Source of the DNA: Solanum dulcamara
Taxonomy: Eukaryota > Streptophyta > Magnoliopsida > Solanales > Solanaceae
Assembly (NCBI RefSeq): GCF_947179165.1
Contig: NC_077242.1
Location: forward strand, 32,175,097 to 32,239,096
Length of the DNA: 64,000 bases
Reading direction: 5' to 3'
A program made the translations under genes and the position numbers. Positions 1 through 11,400 of this stretch are shown here, in pieces (positions within the stretch are counted from its first letter, which is position 1; every line of letters begins with the position of its first letter). The notes below the pieces were generated by a model. That model saw nothing but the letters and a program-made list of their open reading frames with translations, was not told the origin of the DNA and ran no database searches.

Positions 1-250
1 TAACCCCCTGTTGGTATAATCGCATTATAATTGGTTGTTGATAGTGCAGTCCAACATGGAACTACGGTTGCACAGATTTCTTTTTTATGTTAGAGTAGTT
101 CTATCTTTTTGCTTTTGTTGAATCTCGAAATTCATCAACTTTAGATAAAATTCTATCATCAACTCGATTATCTTAATATATTTCGATAAAAGTGTCATTC
201 TTATCATAGTTTCTCCTGAAAATGAAAATAGTGCAAGATGATTTCTTATC
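1..250 (+). repeat. 250-bp segment X, copy 1
   Basis: This stretch recurs in the same orientation at 43518-44050. Shared blocks include the words around GCAGTCCAACATGGAA, GTTGCACAGA, GTTCTATCTTTTT, ATTCTATCATCAACT and GTTTCTCCTGAAAATGAA. I estimate 75-80 percent identity by eye. Copy 2 carries an extra block of about 290 bp that looks like a MITE. Copy 1 has about 25 bp near 127-152 that copy 2 lacks. The left edge of copy 1 is cut by the window, so the true unit may be longer. I see no coding potential. It could be an old segmental duplication or part of a larger unrecognised element. Confidence 0.7.
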
Positions 251-949
251 GGAATGCAACAAAATGTATATTTGTCTTCAGTACAGTTTGAGATGAATTA
301 GTCGGAGGATTAAGAAATTATAATTTTATATTTATGAGATTATTAGAAAATTTATCCACGTTTTGCGTGATTGTAAAATCTGATATCATTAAATTTAAAA
401 TAATAATTTTTTTATAAAAAAATAATTTATATAATATAGTTTGATTGGGCAGAAAATTTAAAAAATATGGAAAAACTTTGTAATATCTTAAAATTATTCT
501 CAAAATAAACAATTTTTTAAAAACCTTTTGTCGATTTGTTTTTCCACATAAATGAGAAACATAAGTAAGATATTGATAGTATCAATTAAATATTAGTCAA
601 ATAAATTAATGTATCTTTATATCATAAATTAATTAAAATTTTGTGTGTTACATAAGTTAGAACAAAGCGAGTAGTATGATAAATGAGTATGTTGCGTGAA
701 ATTTGGGGGGGGGGGGGGTTGAAAATGGATCAACATAAAAGGGACAATACTTTAACCTGTCCATATTTTATATGGATAGAAAGAGGTTGGATAACGAATG
801 AGTTGGGTAAAAATACTAGTTGACCCATATTTACCCATATTTTCATGAGTAAATAGTACTATACTTTAAACTTCAATATGGAGAAAATATTTTAGTCTTT
901 TTTGAATGAAAAATATTAAAAATATTTAATTTAATTTTATAGTATCATA
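251..949. other. AT-rich intergenic DNA with a G14 run
   Basis: No gene is visible. The stretch is strongly AT-rich, with a run of 14 G residues at 705-718. From about 720 to 850 there are short words such as GGATCAAC, GAGTTGGGTA and TTGACCCATATTTACCC that look like the ends of Solanaceae-type MITEs. I could not find a matching partner end with confidence. Confidence 0.5.
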
Positions 950-1790
950 AACTAAATCTGACACTCGATGCCGAATTCAACTTCTTTATCGAGATCCGAC
1001 CCCAACTCGGGACCCAATTTATGAATCGCAATCCGACCCTAACCCTCAACTCGATACCTAAAATACAAACCTGAATTTGATCCTGACACCTAAATTAGAA
1101 TACGAACTTGACACCCGATATCTAAATCAGAATTCGACCTCGACACCGACCTCGGTGATTGATTAGTGACTCGAATCCGACACCTGATCTAGGATCCGAC
1201 CTCAACTCTTGACCTAAACCCAAATTCGACCTGAGACTCTAATATTTGAACAGGACCCAAATTGACCCTGCCATTGACACCCAGCCATAATGATTGATTC
1301 AGGACTCGATCCTGACACCATACTAGGGATTTGAATCGAGATCAAATACTCAAACTGGGACCTGACTTTCGAATAAAAAATTAATTCTGACACCTGATAT
1401 GGGATCTTAATTTTGACCGAATACCCGACTTTGAAATCCAACCTTGGACCTCATTTTCAAATCGAGACTCGACCCTGACTCTCGACTCCCAATATGAGAC
1501 TCGACTTTTAAATGAGGAGTCAATCATGACACCCTATCCGAGATCCAACTTTCAAATAGAGATTCAACCTTAAAATTTGACCTCGATGACTGATATGGGA
1601 CTCGTACTGGATAATTGATTGGAAATCTGATCCCGACTCCTAATTCAAGACCTTACTTTTGAGCTAGGACCCGACTCTAACAACCATCAAGAACTCGCCT
1701 TTTGAATTGGGGCACAACTTCGACACTCAAAACTGGACCTAACCTTCGAATCAGGACTTAACTCTGGCACCCAATTTACAAACCGAACAG
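950..1790. repeat. Degenerate GACCCGA-type minisatellite, left half
   Basis: About 840 bp consists of short alternating words such as GACACC, CTCGA, CCGAC, TGGGA and CTTTCGAAT. Units of roughly 16-20 bp pair into about 35-40 bp, but they are too diverged to fix an exact period. The same composition reappears at 42805-43080 on the other side of E1, so the two blocks were probably one array. Small open frames inside are an effect of the repeat and not genes. Confidence 0.7.
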
Positions 1791-3469
1791 TGTGGAATAA
1801 ACAAAACACAATATTTCACCATTTTATCAATAAAGAAAAGATTTCATCCTTCATTAAAATAGAAACCCTTTTACAAGCTCAATTAAAAACACTTCTTTTA
1901 AAACACCAATACAACTCTCCTAAGGAATTAAAATTTCTATACGGTTACAAGATCTTCTAAGAATAAAATGACAGAAAGAAAATGGACACAACTTCCACCA
2001 TAAGTAAAGAGGAACATAAGCTGTCAGAGATCATTATCTTCTTCACCTAAGAATATCACTAACCATGCAACCAAACTATGCCAAGTGGTATAGCAAGAGT
2101 AGTATCAATACAAATAATACGTACTGGTAGGCATCATCGATTGACCCAAATCCACCACATAAAATCATGCAAATAGTCATAAAATATGAAACATGAAGAT
2201 AAATTTAGGAACCCAATCCAGTCAGTCACCACTCTTACTATGGGTAGTATTACCTTGAATATTATACATTCTACCGCAAGTCACCCCACCTCCTTTTGCT
2301 GCCAACTCCACCATCAAGGCCATTCCACCTCACTTAACATATCATAACCTAACCCTTCTATCACATAGAGATTCCCAAAAGATAAGTCCAATACTAACTC
2401 TGTTAACCAATGTACTATTCTATCTCAAGCTCTTATACCAATACCCTGACCCTTAACCACTTTAGTAAACCACCTATCGGAATACTATCAACCATGTTGA
2501 CTCAAATTTCCCCTTATCAAATATGTCCCAAACCGCCCAGATTGACAACACAGTGTAAGCTAGTGAATAAGCCAAACTCCAGTCAATATCCTGAATTAAC
2601 AATGCTTTAGTTTTACAAAATCTGAGCAGGTAATCACATCGTAGTAAAATAGATATGTACAGTTTTAATTAAATTATAATATAGCCCAGACTCCTAGTCC
2701 TCTATCTTAGGTTAACATGCACAATAATAATGAACAACACAACATTACGACAAGTCATACATGATCAATTACATTTTTTAAGAACTAGGACCACCAAGAA
2801 TCCTTAAGAAAACATGTAAGTATTTAGCATGCAAACTCGGTCTACACAAGAACCATTCTAGTATTTAAAAATAAATTTTGGATACTCAGGGACCAACAGG
2901 TAACAATCACAGTACAGAGAAGTAAATCTTGTCCTTTTATAGAACCCACATATAAATTATTAGTGTAACAGCGTAGTACCCAAGCCAATCATTATTAGTA
3001 AATTATATTGGGTGGTAGTTGAGCCAACTATATAGATATTTGTAACAGGCATGGTACCCGAGCCAACTGTTAGTCATACAAAACACAAGCACAATCACAA
3101 TCACAATGATATGCAATACCTTTGTAAATACAAGTAAACAACATTCCTCATAACATGTGATTTTAAACATTTATCACTTACATCATACTCTCTCCTTTCC
3201 CCCCTAATCATCTATCATGCACACCATATTGATGAAGAGTTGACAAGCACGTATCACATAGAAGGAAAAGCAAGCAACTATAAGCTCCTTATCAACTAAG
3301 TCAATTCATCCTCAACCTAAATCATAACTAACCACACATTCATCATTCAAACTCCATATTCGAAGGCCTATACATGCAATTTATGACAACCCACAAGATA
3401 TAATTTAAGTAAAAACAGGTCTAATTATTCGATTAAAGAAACCTAGCCTAACTGGATGTCAAACACAAG
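1791..3469 (-). repeat. E1 3' LTR, R/U5 part
   Basis: This part matches 40762-42400 almost throughout. Shared anchors are AACAAAACACAATATTTCAC near the left end, ACTCTACCGCAAGTCA or its variant in the middle, and TCTATCATGCACACCATA and AACCTAGCCTA near the right. The match stops at 3469 where E2 begins, and E1 LTR sequence resumes at 26500. No open frame in it is meaningful. Confidence 0.75.
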
Positions 3470-4410
3470 TGATTTAATACCCCATACTGTTCTAGCCTAG
3501 ATTGAGTATGAGAACCCAGAGAAAACCTTAGAAAAAGCCGAGGAAGAAGTGTCTGTCTATGACGTATGACCACCTTACAGCCCATAGAAGCTTCTATGAG
3601 TCATAGGGAAGGTCTGTAGGGTCCCTTGAGACTTAGTATATTACCAGAGGTTTGATTATTCCTATTAGTCAAGACATTGACCCTTTGGAAGAGTTATGAC
3701 CTGTAACAAAGTTCGTAAGTAAAGTTCAAAAACTTTGAAATTCTTAGTGTGCATGACGAAAGAGCAGGACGATCTATGGATTGTTCTACAATTCGTATGA
3801 GGTGGTCATAGAACCTCCTGAGACTTAGCCAAAATCCAGGGGTTAAAGACCATTCCTACGGACCATAGGACATTGTACAGGCTGTAGGAAATGGCCTGTC
3901 GACTCTACTTTTAGAAGGGTCCTCAGAACCCTTCCTATGAGTTAGCAGGATGACTTGTCTAAGGGTCTACGACCCATATGAGGTGGATCATAGACCCAAG
4001 AGTACAATTTCCAGTAAAGTCCAATTTTAGACCATGGCTTCTATAATCGACCTTCTATGGCCCATATAAGTATCTACGATCTATAGAAGTGCCCGTAGAT
4101 AACCCAGAGTTAATTTTAATAAGGGTTAGTTTGATCTTTTTCCATTTTTTCCAAACTTAACACAACCTGTTTTAGGACTAAAATTAGTCCTTTATCAGTA
4201 CCTAAAGGGTTTTTCTCTCATTACAGTTAGAACTTTTGAGAGCAAGGATGGGATAGAAGGAGAAAAGCTAGGGTTTAAGCTTCTTAAGCAAGGTCTTCAA
4301 TCTTGCTTAGATTGTCTTCATTCCAGTTATGTAAGGCTATCAGAACAATGGATTAAGTTCGTCCTCGTTCCATACATATTCATAAAGTCAGATTGAGTTA
4401 TAAGTTCAAG
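3470..4410 (+). repeat. E2 5' LTR, first part (U3/R)
   Basis: The segment starts TGATTTAATACCCC. It holds many short inverted and direct words around CTATGACC, CATAGG and GTAGG in the U3 zone, and ends in a leader-like stretch with AGCTAGGGTTTAAG near 4268. This layout (U3 word array, then a CTAGGGTTT motif) is shared with the E5 LTRs. LINE-1 interrupts it at 4411. Confidence 0.55.
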
Positions 4411-4599
4411 TTTTTGTTTTGCTGTAGCAATGTCACTTTCATTAATGACCAAAAAATATTTACATCAATACAGAGAAGCCTAGGACTACTGCTAGCTCTA
4501 TGAATCTATCACTACTACTGTATATAATAATATCAACTCTAGTTACAACAACATATCAAGGATAACTATTTAAAAACAAGAGCAAAGATTGCCAGTAAA

Positions 4600-5600
4600 T
4601 TGTGCTTTTCCCACATATATGTATGTGTTGGACCACCTTCTTTAGTATTTTATCACTATCTAATCGTCTATGCTGAAATCTGCCCTTGTTTCTTTCTCGC
4701 CAAATCAATGTTTGCCCTTGTTTATTTCTCGCCAAATCAATGTGATAATCCTAGCAAAGGCAACTATCGTGATTTGTGCTATTGTAGCCTTTTTTCTTGT
4801 GATTGTACTTACCCATTGCACCTCAGTAGTCCAGTCAAGAATAGTCCTTTGAAACCCCAACCAAGTACAACCTGGACCATAAAAGTTTAGTGTTTCCACA
4901 TTTAAAAAATAGGTGATCAAACGTTTCCAAGACCTGTCCACAAAAGATATAATCAGGTGGCACTTATATTGCAAACTTGAGAAGTCTCTCCACTGTGGCC
5001 AGTCTTTTTCGTAGAGCTAATCATAAAATGATTTTTAAATCTAGTATGAACTTTAGCTTGCAAGATAAGATTCTTCCAAATAACTTTAGGTATTTGAGGC
5101 AGAGGATAGGTTTACATCTTATAAACTGAGAATTTGGTCCCATGTAGCACCTTTAAGAACACTGTCTGTAGTATTCCTACCACTGGTTGCCCAAGAATTA
5201 TCCACATCCTAGCATCCAAAATATTTTTCACAACCCAAGAAGAATTCTTGGATATTTGCATAAGTTCAAGAGATATGTTCTTAATATAGTACCCATGAAC
5301 CCATCATATCCATAAGCATTCCTTCATTCTAGACGCAATCCATAATTGCTTTAGAATAGTTGCTCTATTCCATAACACTAAGTTTGTTACATTCAGACCA
5401 CCAACAACTATAGGTTTGCATACAGTCTCCCAAGAAAGCAAAGCCTTTTTCAAGACTATAATAGATCCAGTCCAAAAGAATGTCCTACATAGTTGCTCTA
5501 TATTCTTTATCACTCTTTTAGGCATGAGAAACATTTGTGCTCAATATGCTTGCACATCAAATATCACCGATTTGATCAGATTCACTCTACCAGCATAGGA
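4600..5600 (-). pseudogene. LINE-1 ORF2 C-terminus: RT thumb and zf-RVT
   Basis: The frame at 5534-5304 gives a typical plant L1 thumb and linker with FFWTG, LLSWETVCKP and GGLNV. Further left, at about 5000-4880, another frame reads PPDYIFCGQVLETFDHLFF followed by KC. This is the zinc-binding reverse-transcriptase C-terminal domain (zf-RVT), with its paired cysteines and histidine. A final TLIWREIN motif lies near 4750. These domains bind RNA or DNA during target-primed reverse transcription. Several frameshifts and stops separate the blocks, so no protein can be made. The family assignment is secure, the exact edges are not. Confidence 0.75.
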
Positions 5601-5789
5601 AAGTATTTTTGAAAACCAATAGGTTATCTTGGAGGTGATCTTATCAATCAGTGGAATATACTGGATGATATGTAGTTTCTCAGAAGCTAAAGGAACTTCT
5701 AGGTACCTGAAAATTAAGGAACCTTCAACAAATCCTAACTCTTCTATTATCTCTTTTTTGTATGCTCAGTTACCCCTGAAATGTAGAGT

Positions 5790-6600
5790 GAGCTCTTATC
5801 TAGATTGGACTATAACCCTAAGAATTGGAAATTTCATGCATGTATTATTGATTAATATTATAGAGTGTAAATCAGCTCTACAACACATTAACAGATCACC
5901 TGCAAAACATATGTGGGTACTACACAGTTTGTAGCATTTAGGGTGGAAATTAAACTTTCTATCCTCAGTCATTTGATGCATTTCCCTTCTCACATATTCC
6001 ATTGCAAGAAAAAAAAGTAAGGAGACATAAGGTCTCATTGCCTTATCCCTCTTCTAGTAGAAAAAAGGGTAGTAAGCCCACCATTAATCATCAATGAGTA
6101 AGAAATAAGTTGATGCACTCCATAATCCAATGAATAAATCGAGCGAGAAATCTCATATCTACTAACAGTTTCTGCATGAACCCTCATTCCAATATATCAT
6201 AGGTTTTTCTTAAGTCCACTTTTAGCACATACTTGGGTGACACCCATTTCCTGGTATAACCTTTAAATATCTCATGAATTAATAATATTTTGTCTATGTT
6301 GCTTCTCTTCTAAATAAAAGTTAACTGGGAGCTACCAATCAACCTTGAAATAACTGTTTTGAGTCTCTGATTGATCACTTTTGAAATAATCTGGTAAATA
6401 GTAGTGCAACATACAATAGGTCTATTTTCCTTCACCTTAATAAGAGATGGCACCTTAGGAAGCTGAGTGGTAGCTATAATATTTACTGTAGGCCATAGCT
6501 TTCCAGTGGGAAAAAAACATTTCATAGCAGCTAGTATATCAGTCTTGACCAAATCCAGTTCCTTGTAAAGAACTCTATAGGAAAACCATCTACCCTAAGA
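5790..6600 (-). pseudogene. LINE-1 reverse transcriptase
   Basis: The frame at 6552-6310 starts the fingers domain, with FFPTGKLWPTVN, PKVPSLIKVKENRPI and QIISKVINQRLK, typical of L1 reverse transcriptase. The palm follows with LKVDLRKTYD at about 6220. The catalytic box at about 5895 reads HICFAGDLLMCCRAD, where active enzymes have FADD. The first catalytic aspartate is therefore glycine. Together with stops near 6305, 6170 and 6060, this means the domain is dead. Confidence 0.8.
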
Positions 6601-7199
6601 GCTTTACCTTTAGGCATGGCTTTTATAACCTCTGTTATCTCCTCAGCAACACCTCTTTTATTCATTCCTATTATTGGACAATTGTTAGACAAGCACCTAC
6701 TCTAAAAACCTCAATTTTCAGACATGGTGGCTCATGAGTACTAGTGCTGATCAAACTAGAAAACGCAGCTATAAATTCTTGCTCTACTTATAGTGGATTA
6801 GTAATTTTAATTCTAGTATTAGTGTATTTGGAGGTGACGATATTTTGAGAGGATCTTATGTTCCATTGAGCATGAAAATATCTCGTATTAGAATCTCCAC
6901 ACTCTATCCATGTGGCCCTAGCTTTTTGCCTAAGTGCTTGTTCCTCAATAGAACTCCACTTCTCAATCTCTATTATTAACTATCTCTCTTCTTTAACCCA
7001 ATCAGAGTTCAACATTTGCCCTTGTATTTAAGTATGCAGAATATCCAACTTTTCCCTTTCCACACTCAATTTTTATTTATAGGAAGCCAAATAAGCATTT
7101 AGATCTCTTAGCTACACCTCTAGAGGCTTCAATTTATACCATACATTCTCAATGGACTATGTATCTCCCTTGCCTCCACACTCTCTTTACAATCCCCAG

Positions 7200-7965
7200 A
7201 AAATCAGGATGATCTATAATATGAGTAAAAAATCTGAAAGGCTTGGGATTCAGAGTCTCATGATGATGACATTGCACAACTATAGGGGTGTGATCTGAAA
7301 TAGAAGAATTCAAATACTCAGCATCTAAATTTCCCCATTGTTGGATCCAATTAAAGTCTCCTAAGGCCTAGTAAATTTTACTATAAACTCTTCTATCAAT
7401 ATTTTGCTTATTGGTCCAAGTAAAATTCCATTCCTTGTTTCTGAGTGGTGTGAGTTGCATACTATCCAGTAACCCTTGGAACCCTTGGAGCTTACTATTT
7501 GTAACAATGGATCCTACTCTATCTGCAAAACTAAAAATATTATTAAAGTCACCATAAAGAATCCATGGCTTCTGACCTTGCTAGTTGACTTGAATTAATT
7601 TTTTCCATAACTTCTCTCTACAATTAAATTTTTCTTGCATAAACCATTGTGATATGCTTTCGATTTGGATCCCAGGTTCTTCAACTAAACAACGATTATA
7701 TTTCTCCCTTATATCAAGGATAGTAATACTAAGATGATTCCTCCGTACTATCCACATTCTTCCATTGTGATGATGTCCATAGGTTTTACAACCCTTCCAT
7801 CCATTAGCTATCCTCTTCAATATATGTTTTTCTCCATGCTCCTTCACTCTAGTTTCCAAACACCCAAAAAATTCTATTTTATATTCTGCAAGAAAAAAAG
7901 GTTTAACCTCTTTCTACTTATGGGCCTGGTTCAGGCCTCCGATATTCCATGTGGAGATGATCATA
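7200..7965 (-). pseudogene. LINE-1 apurinic-type endonuclease
   Basis: The start reads MIISTWNIGGLNQAHK at about 7963-7917, the usual plant L1 opening (WNIRGLN in active copies). A shifted frame at 7859-7581 carries ETRVKE and GWKGCKTYGHHHNGRMW. A third holds ILYGDFNNIFSFADRVGS at about 7565-7512, and SDHTPIVVQC lies near 7290-7260. These are the endonuclease metal-binding and catalytic blocks in the correct order. The enzyme would nick target DNA to prime reverse transcription, but at least two frame changes break it. Confidence 0.8.
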
Positions 7966-8163
7966 GTGGAACAAATGGATGAGGTTTCTAGCGCTATGAT
8001 ATACTTTATCCATGTCGCCAAGAGTAGCTGTACCGGTGTCCTGAACCTGCTTCTTACCCTTTTTTTGTCTTTGCAACATCTCCTCAAGGGTCTCAGTAGG
8101 TCCACTTATTTCAACAGTTGGTTCCTCTATATTTGACTGCATCACCATAGGTGCAAGAGTCAC
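7918..8163 (-). pseudogene. LINE-1 ORF1 tail
   Basis: An 81-codon frame reads EEPTVEISGPTETLEEM and ends in the same DNA that starts the endonuclease in another frame. Its position just upstream of and overlapping ORF2, plus the acidic and lysine-rich character, fits the C-terminus of a plant L1 ORF1 (RNA-binding protein). No zinc knuckle is visible in the preserved part. Upstream, 8163-8411 contains a Cys-rich stretch that is too degraded to assign. Confidence 0.45.
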
Positions 8164-8411
8164 TACTTCTACAATTGATACCTTGACATACTATTTCTTA
8201 CAAGGGGTTTTTCTTTTTCTTGTCTTCCTATCCTGTTTCATAAATAAGGTACGAATTACAAAGTGGCCTCAAATCATAGCCAACACATTGCTCACATGGA
8301 CTTTCTCCAGTTTCACAGTGAGAAGTTGATGCATGTTTTGAAATGCATGATTGAGAGAAGATGGTTCCTATTTTTAAGAGGAAACATGATAATAAGAGAA
8401 GATGATGTAAA

Positions 8412-9431
8412 TTGATGTATAAGTCCAATAAGACTAGATGATATGTATTTTGAGTATTTCACTCACTTGATATATATGAGCATAATGGTATTTTAGGAGT
8501 AGTATTGAGAACCGACTTGGGCAAGTATTTAGATAGCTCAATCCATATAAACTAGATAGACAGTGTAAGATAGGATCATACCGTTCATTTAGAAAACTCA
8601 TCATAGTCCCAAAAGAGGACTTTTTATATGGATATAGAAAATATGGGATGTCCTTTACCCTAGTAAAGTATTGAACGAATGTATTAACAACATCACTTCA
8701 TTGTATAGTCACTAGCTCATAACTGATGGTTGTCGGCTAAAGAAACTCCCCCCTGATGAAGTAAAAATACTATATTTTCTGTACGGAGTGCATCTATTAT
8801 TGCATATCTTATAAAGCAATATTTTATTACATTGCATGTTCTATTGAGTTGACTTATTTTCATTGATGAGTTTCTTGTGTTGAGTATCCTGATGTAAGTT
8901 TCTCTTTTCCATTTTACATACTCATACATTTCATGTATTGACGTCATTTGACTTGCATCATTTTATGATATAGATACATGTTTTAGATATCATCAACGGG
9001 CGCACCATAATGATTTATCTTCCATAGCTTTTGATGAAACGTCTTTGCGTTCAGAGGAGCTCCTTCATTACCAACTTTATGTTCCTTTTCTTATTTCATT
9101 GAGGTAGCCGTAGGATTTTCTCAGTACCTTCTTAGTAGTTAGTAGAGGTTTCATAGACTGAGTAGAGTGGAGTTATGTTGGATCATTCAGAGTCTATTCT
9201 AAAGCTATGACTTTCATTATTGAAGCTATGATATTTGATTTATATTTTATATGAGTACTTTACGTTATTATTTAAAGATTTGATGAGTTTGACTAAATGT
9301 CCATGTGATGTTACTTTTCTATTAAGTCTGAGTCTTCCTCTGAGTGAGTTAGTTAGGCCAAGTAGTTTGCTTTGGACCAATAATGGTTTTTGAAGGCCGA
9401 CCATGTCTAGGGTGTAGCTCGGGGCATGAAA
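8412..9431 (+). repeat. E2 5' LTR, second part (R/U5)
   Basis: The LTR resumes after the LINE-1 target duplication and ends with CTCGGGGCATGAAA just before the primer site. Its last 130 bp match 26362-26499, including TGATGTTACTTTT, CTCTGAGTGAGTTAG and GGCCAAGTAGTT. The site ACTAAATG near 9303 is where E3 inserted in the other LTR. Confidence 0.65.
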
Positions 9432-9433
9432 AA

Positions 9434-9448
9434 CTTTGTATCAGAGCC
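9434..9448 (+). other. E2 primer binding site
   Basis: TTTGTATCAGAGCC follows the LTR end after the usual AAC spacer. It matches the TGGTATCAGAGC class that pairs with initiator Met-tRNA, with one mismatch. Confidence 0.75.
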
Positions 9449-9645
9449 AGAGTTTAAGAGTCCTAGGGTGTCTATGAAGTCAAGTCTAGTAGAGTCTTTC
9501 TTATTATTGGGAAATGTGCTATATCTATAATGGAGAGGCTACAACACTTTTTAGGAATTATTTCACTTTTTATACTCCATCTCGTGCTATAGAGTTTAAC
9601 TCTATGAAACCTCCTTCTAATTAGTACATTTCATGAATTTAGATC

Positions 9646-10800
9646 ATGCCTTCTAAGAGAACTTTGATCCAGAGGAACATCACTGAGGATGAGATCCGCC
9701 AATCATCTGGTATGCAGACCCAAAATCGAGCTTAAGCTGCTGAGAATGAGAATGGGTTGAAAATGTGATTAGGAAGTTCCACTGACTATGCAACCTATGA
9801 TGACTTTTGAGGATGATTTTAGGAGAGTTATATCTATGCTCACCCAATTGATGGCTATATAGACTGGTCATCAGACTACCTCAGCACTGAGCTCCAGTTT
9901 CCAAGAACTATCTGCTGCTAACAAGATTCATGATTTTATGAGGATGAACCCACCAATCTTCACTGATTCCAAGGTTTACGAAGACCCTTAAAACTTCATT
10001 GATGGCATATAAAAGATCCTAAAAGCCATGCATGCCACAAATATAGAGGGAGTTGAACTTGTAACCTACTAGTGCAAAGATGTTGCCAAGTTATGGTATA
10101 ATCAATAGGAGGAAAGTAGAGGTCACAATGCAAAGCTTGCAGTCTGGGATGAGTTTTAGAATGCAATCCTAGACCACTTCTTTCTACAAAAGCCGAGGGA
10201 GGTAAATGTACAAGAGTTCATGAACTTGAAGCAGGAGGGGATGACTATCAAGGAATATAGCCTTAAGTTTATTCAGTTTTCCAGATATGTTCCCAAGATG
10301 GTTCCCAATGTAAGAGCTAAGATGAGGAAGTTGGTTTTAGGTTTGGGAAGGCATGTGAAGAAGAAGTGCCAGAAAACGTTATTGATTTTAGAAATGGACA
10401 CCTCCAGACTCATGATATATGCCCAAATATTTGAGGACAATAAAAAGAAGGATAGGGAGGAACACTAGAGTAAAAAGGCTAAATCTACTGGTTATGAACC
10501 AAACCAATAGAAGGGCGGGAATAGTAATCACTCTTTCTTTCAAAAGTGGTCTTCTAATTATGCACCAACTTCAACAAGTGCACCTACGCCTAACAAAAAA
10601 AATGATCAGAGGTCACAGTACTTCAAATCAAAGAGTTCTTAATCTAAAGGAAGTATGGCCTAAGGTCCTAAGTGGACACTGCCTTATGGTAAGTATGGTA
10701 AGCTCCACCTGTGAGAGTATTTTGTGGTCACTGATGGTTGTTACAAGTGTGGAAAAATGAACCACTTTCTTAGAGAATTTCCAATTAGAGACAGAGTAAT
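9646..10800 (+). pseudogene. E2 gag
   Basis: The start at 9646 opens MPSKRTLIQRNITEDEI, and a stop ends that frame at about 9733. Recognisable capsid sequence follows at 9930-10060 (MNPPIFTDSKVYEDP) and in an 82-codon frame at 10220-10468 (MTIKEYSLKFIQFSRYVP, then LEMDTSRLMIYAQ). The zinc knuckle at about 10742-10785 reads CYKCGKMNHFLREF, so the last cysteine of the CCHC motif is phenylalanine. Gag would form the virus-like particle. The order and spacing are those of E3 and E5 gag, so all three share one chromovirus-type ancestry. Confidence 0.75.
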
Positions 10801-10929
10801 GGGGGCAACAGAGCCCAATCTTCTTTCGTATCACCACCAAACATAGGTAATTAGATGGCTGCTAAATCAAGGATAGGCAGAGGTTCAAACTGTCTGTACG
10901 CTATGGCTAATCGCCATGATTAGTAGAAT

Positions 10930-11400
10930 TCACCAGATGTTGTCACTGGTATGCTTCGGGTCTTTTTCCATGATGCTTAGTGTGCTACTTTGTGTTTTGT
11001 GAATCCTTATATAGCTGTTAAGTTTAGAATTCTTCCTGAATGACTCTTAGAACTATTTAATGTTTCTACTCCTGTGGTGAGTCTATTCTAGCTAAGAGAG
11101 TTTATCATGATTGTATAGTTTTTGCATCTACCATAGAGCCCCTTCTATAGACCTAGTTGAGCTAGATATGGTCGACTTTGATATCATTCTTGGCATGTAC
11201 TGACTTTATGCATATTATGCCTCAGTTGATTGTAGGACCCATTTTAGTTTTGAATGATCCAATTAGAGAGTGGAAGGATAGTCCAGCTTTGCCTAAAGGT
11301 CGATTTATTTCATATCTCTAGGCAAGAAAGTTAGTTTTCAAGAGGTGTAGTTACCATATTGTTCTATTCAAAGATGACAGTGTGGAAATACCATCCTTCT
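10930..11400 (+). pseudogene. E2 aspartic protease region
   Basis: Sequence at 10934-11010 reads DVVTGMLRVFFHDA, the conserved entry to the chromovirus protease, and then degenerates where the catalytic Asp-Ser/Thr-Gly is expected. Around 11170-11200, VDFDIILGM matches the motif before the flap (active copies have LGMDWL). Stops are frequent. The protein would cleave the Gag-Pol polyprotein. Confidence 0.6.

Larger units (their letters stand above)
4411..8411 (-). mobile_element. LINE-1: decayed L1-type retrotransposon
   Basis: This is a minus-strand non-LTR element. Reading leftward there are the tail of ORF1 (about 8163-7918), an endonuclease (about 7965-7200), reverse transcriptase (about 6600-5790), and the thumb and zinc-binding C-terminus (about 5600-4600). 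A 3' UTR follows, ending in an A/C-rich tail at 4411-4425. The flanks TTGAGTTATAAGTTCAAG (4393-4410) and TTGATGTATAAGTCCAAT (8412-8429) agree at 14 of 18 positions, consistent with an old target duplication. The 5' end lies inside ORF1, so the copy is 5'-truncated. Many stops and shifts make it inactive. Confidence 0.8.

Noticed and set aside
4600..4974. Three overlapping open frames of 60-96 codons on both strands
   Set aside because: They are shadows of the LINE-1 C-terminal domain. Only the minus-strand reading makes sense.
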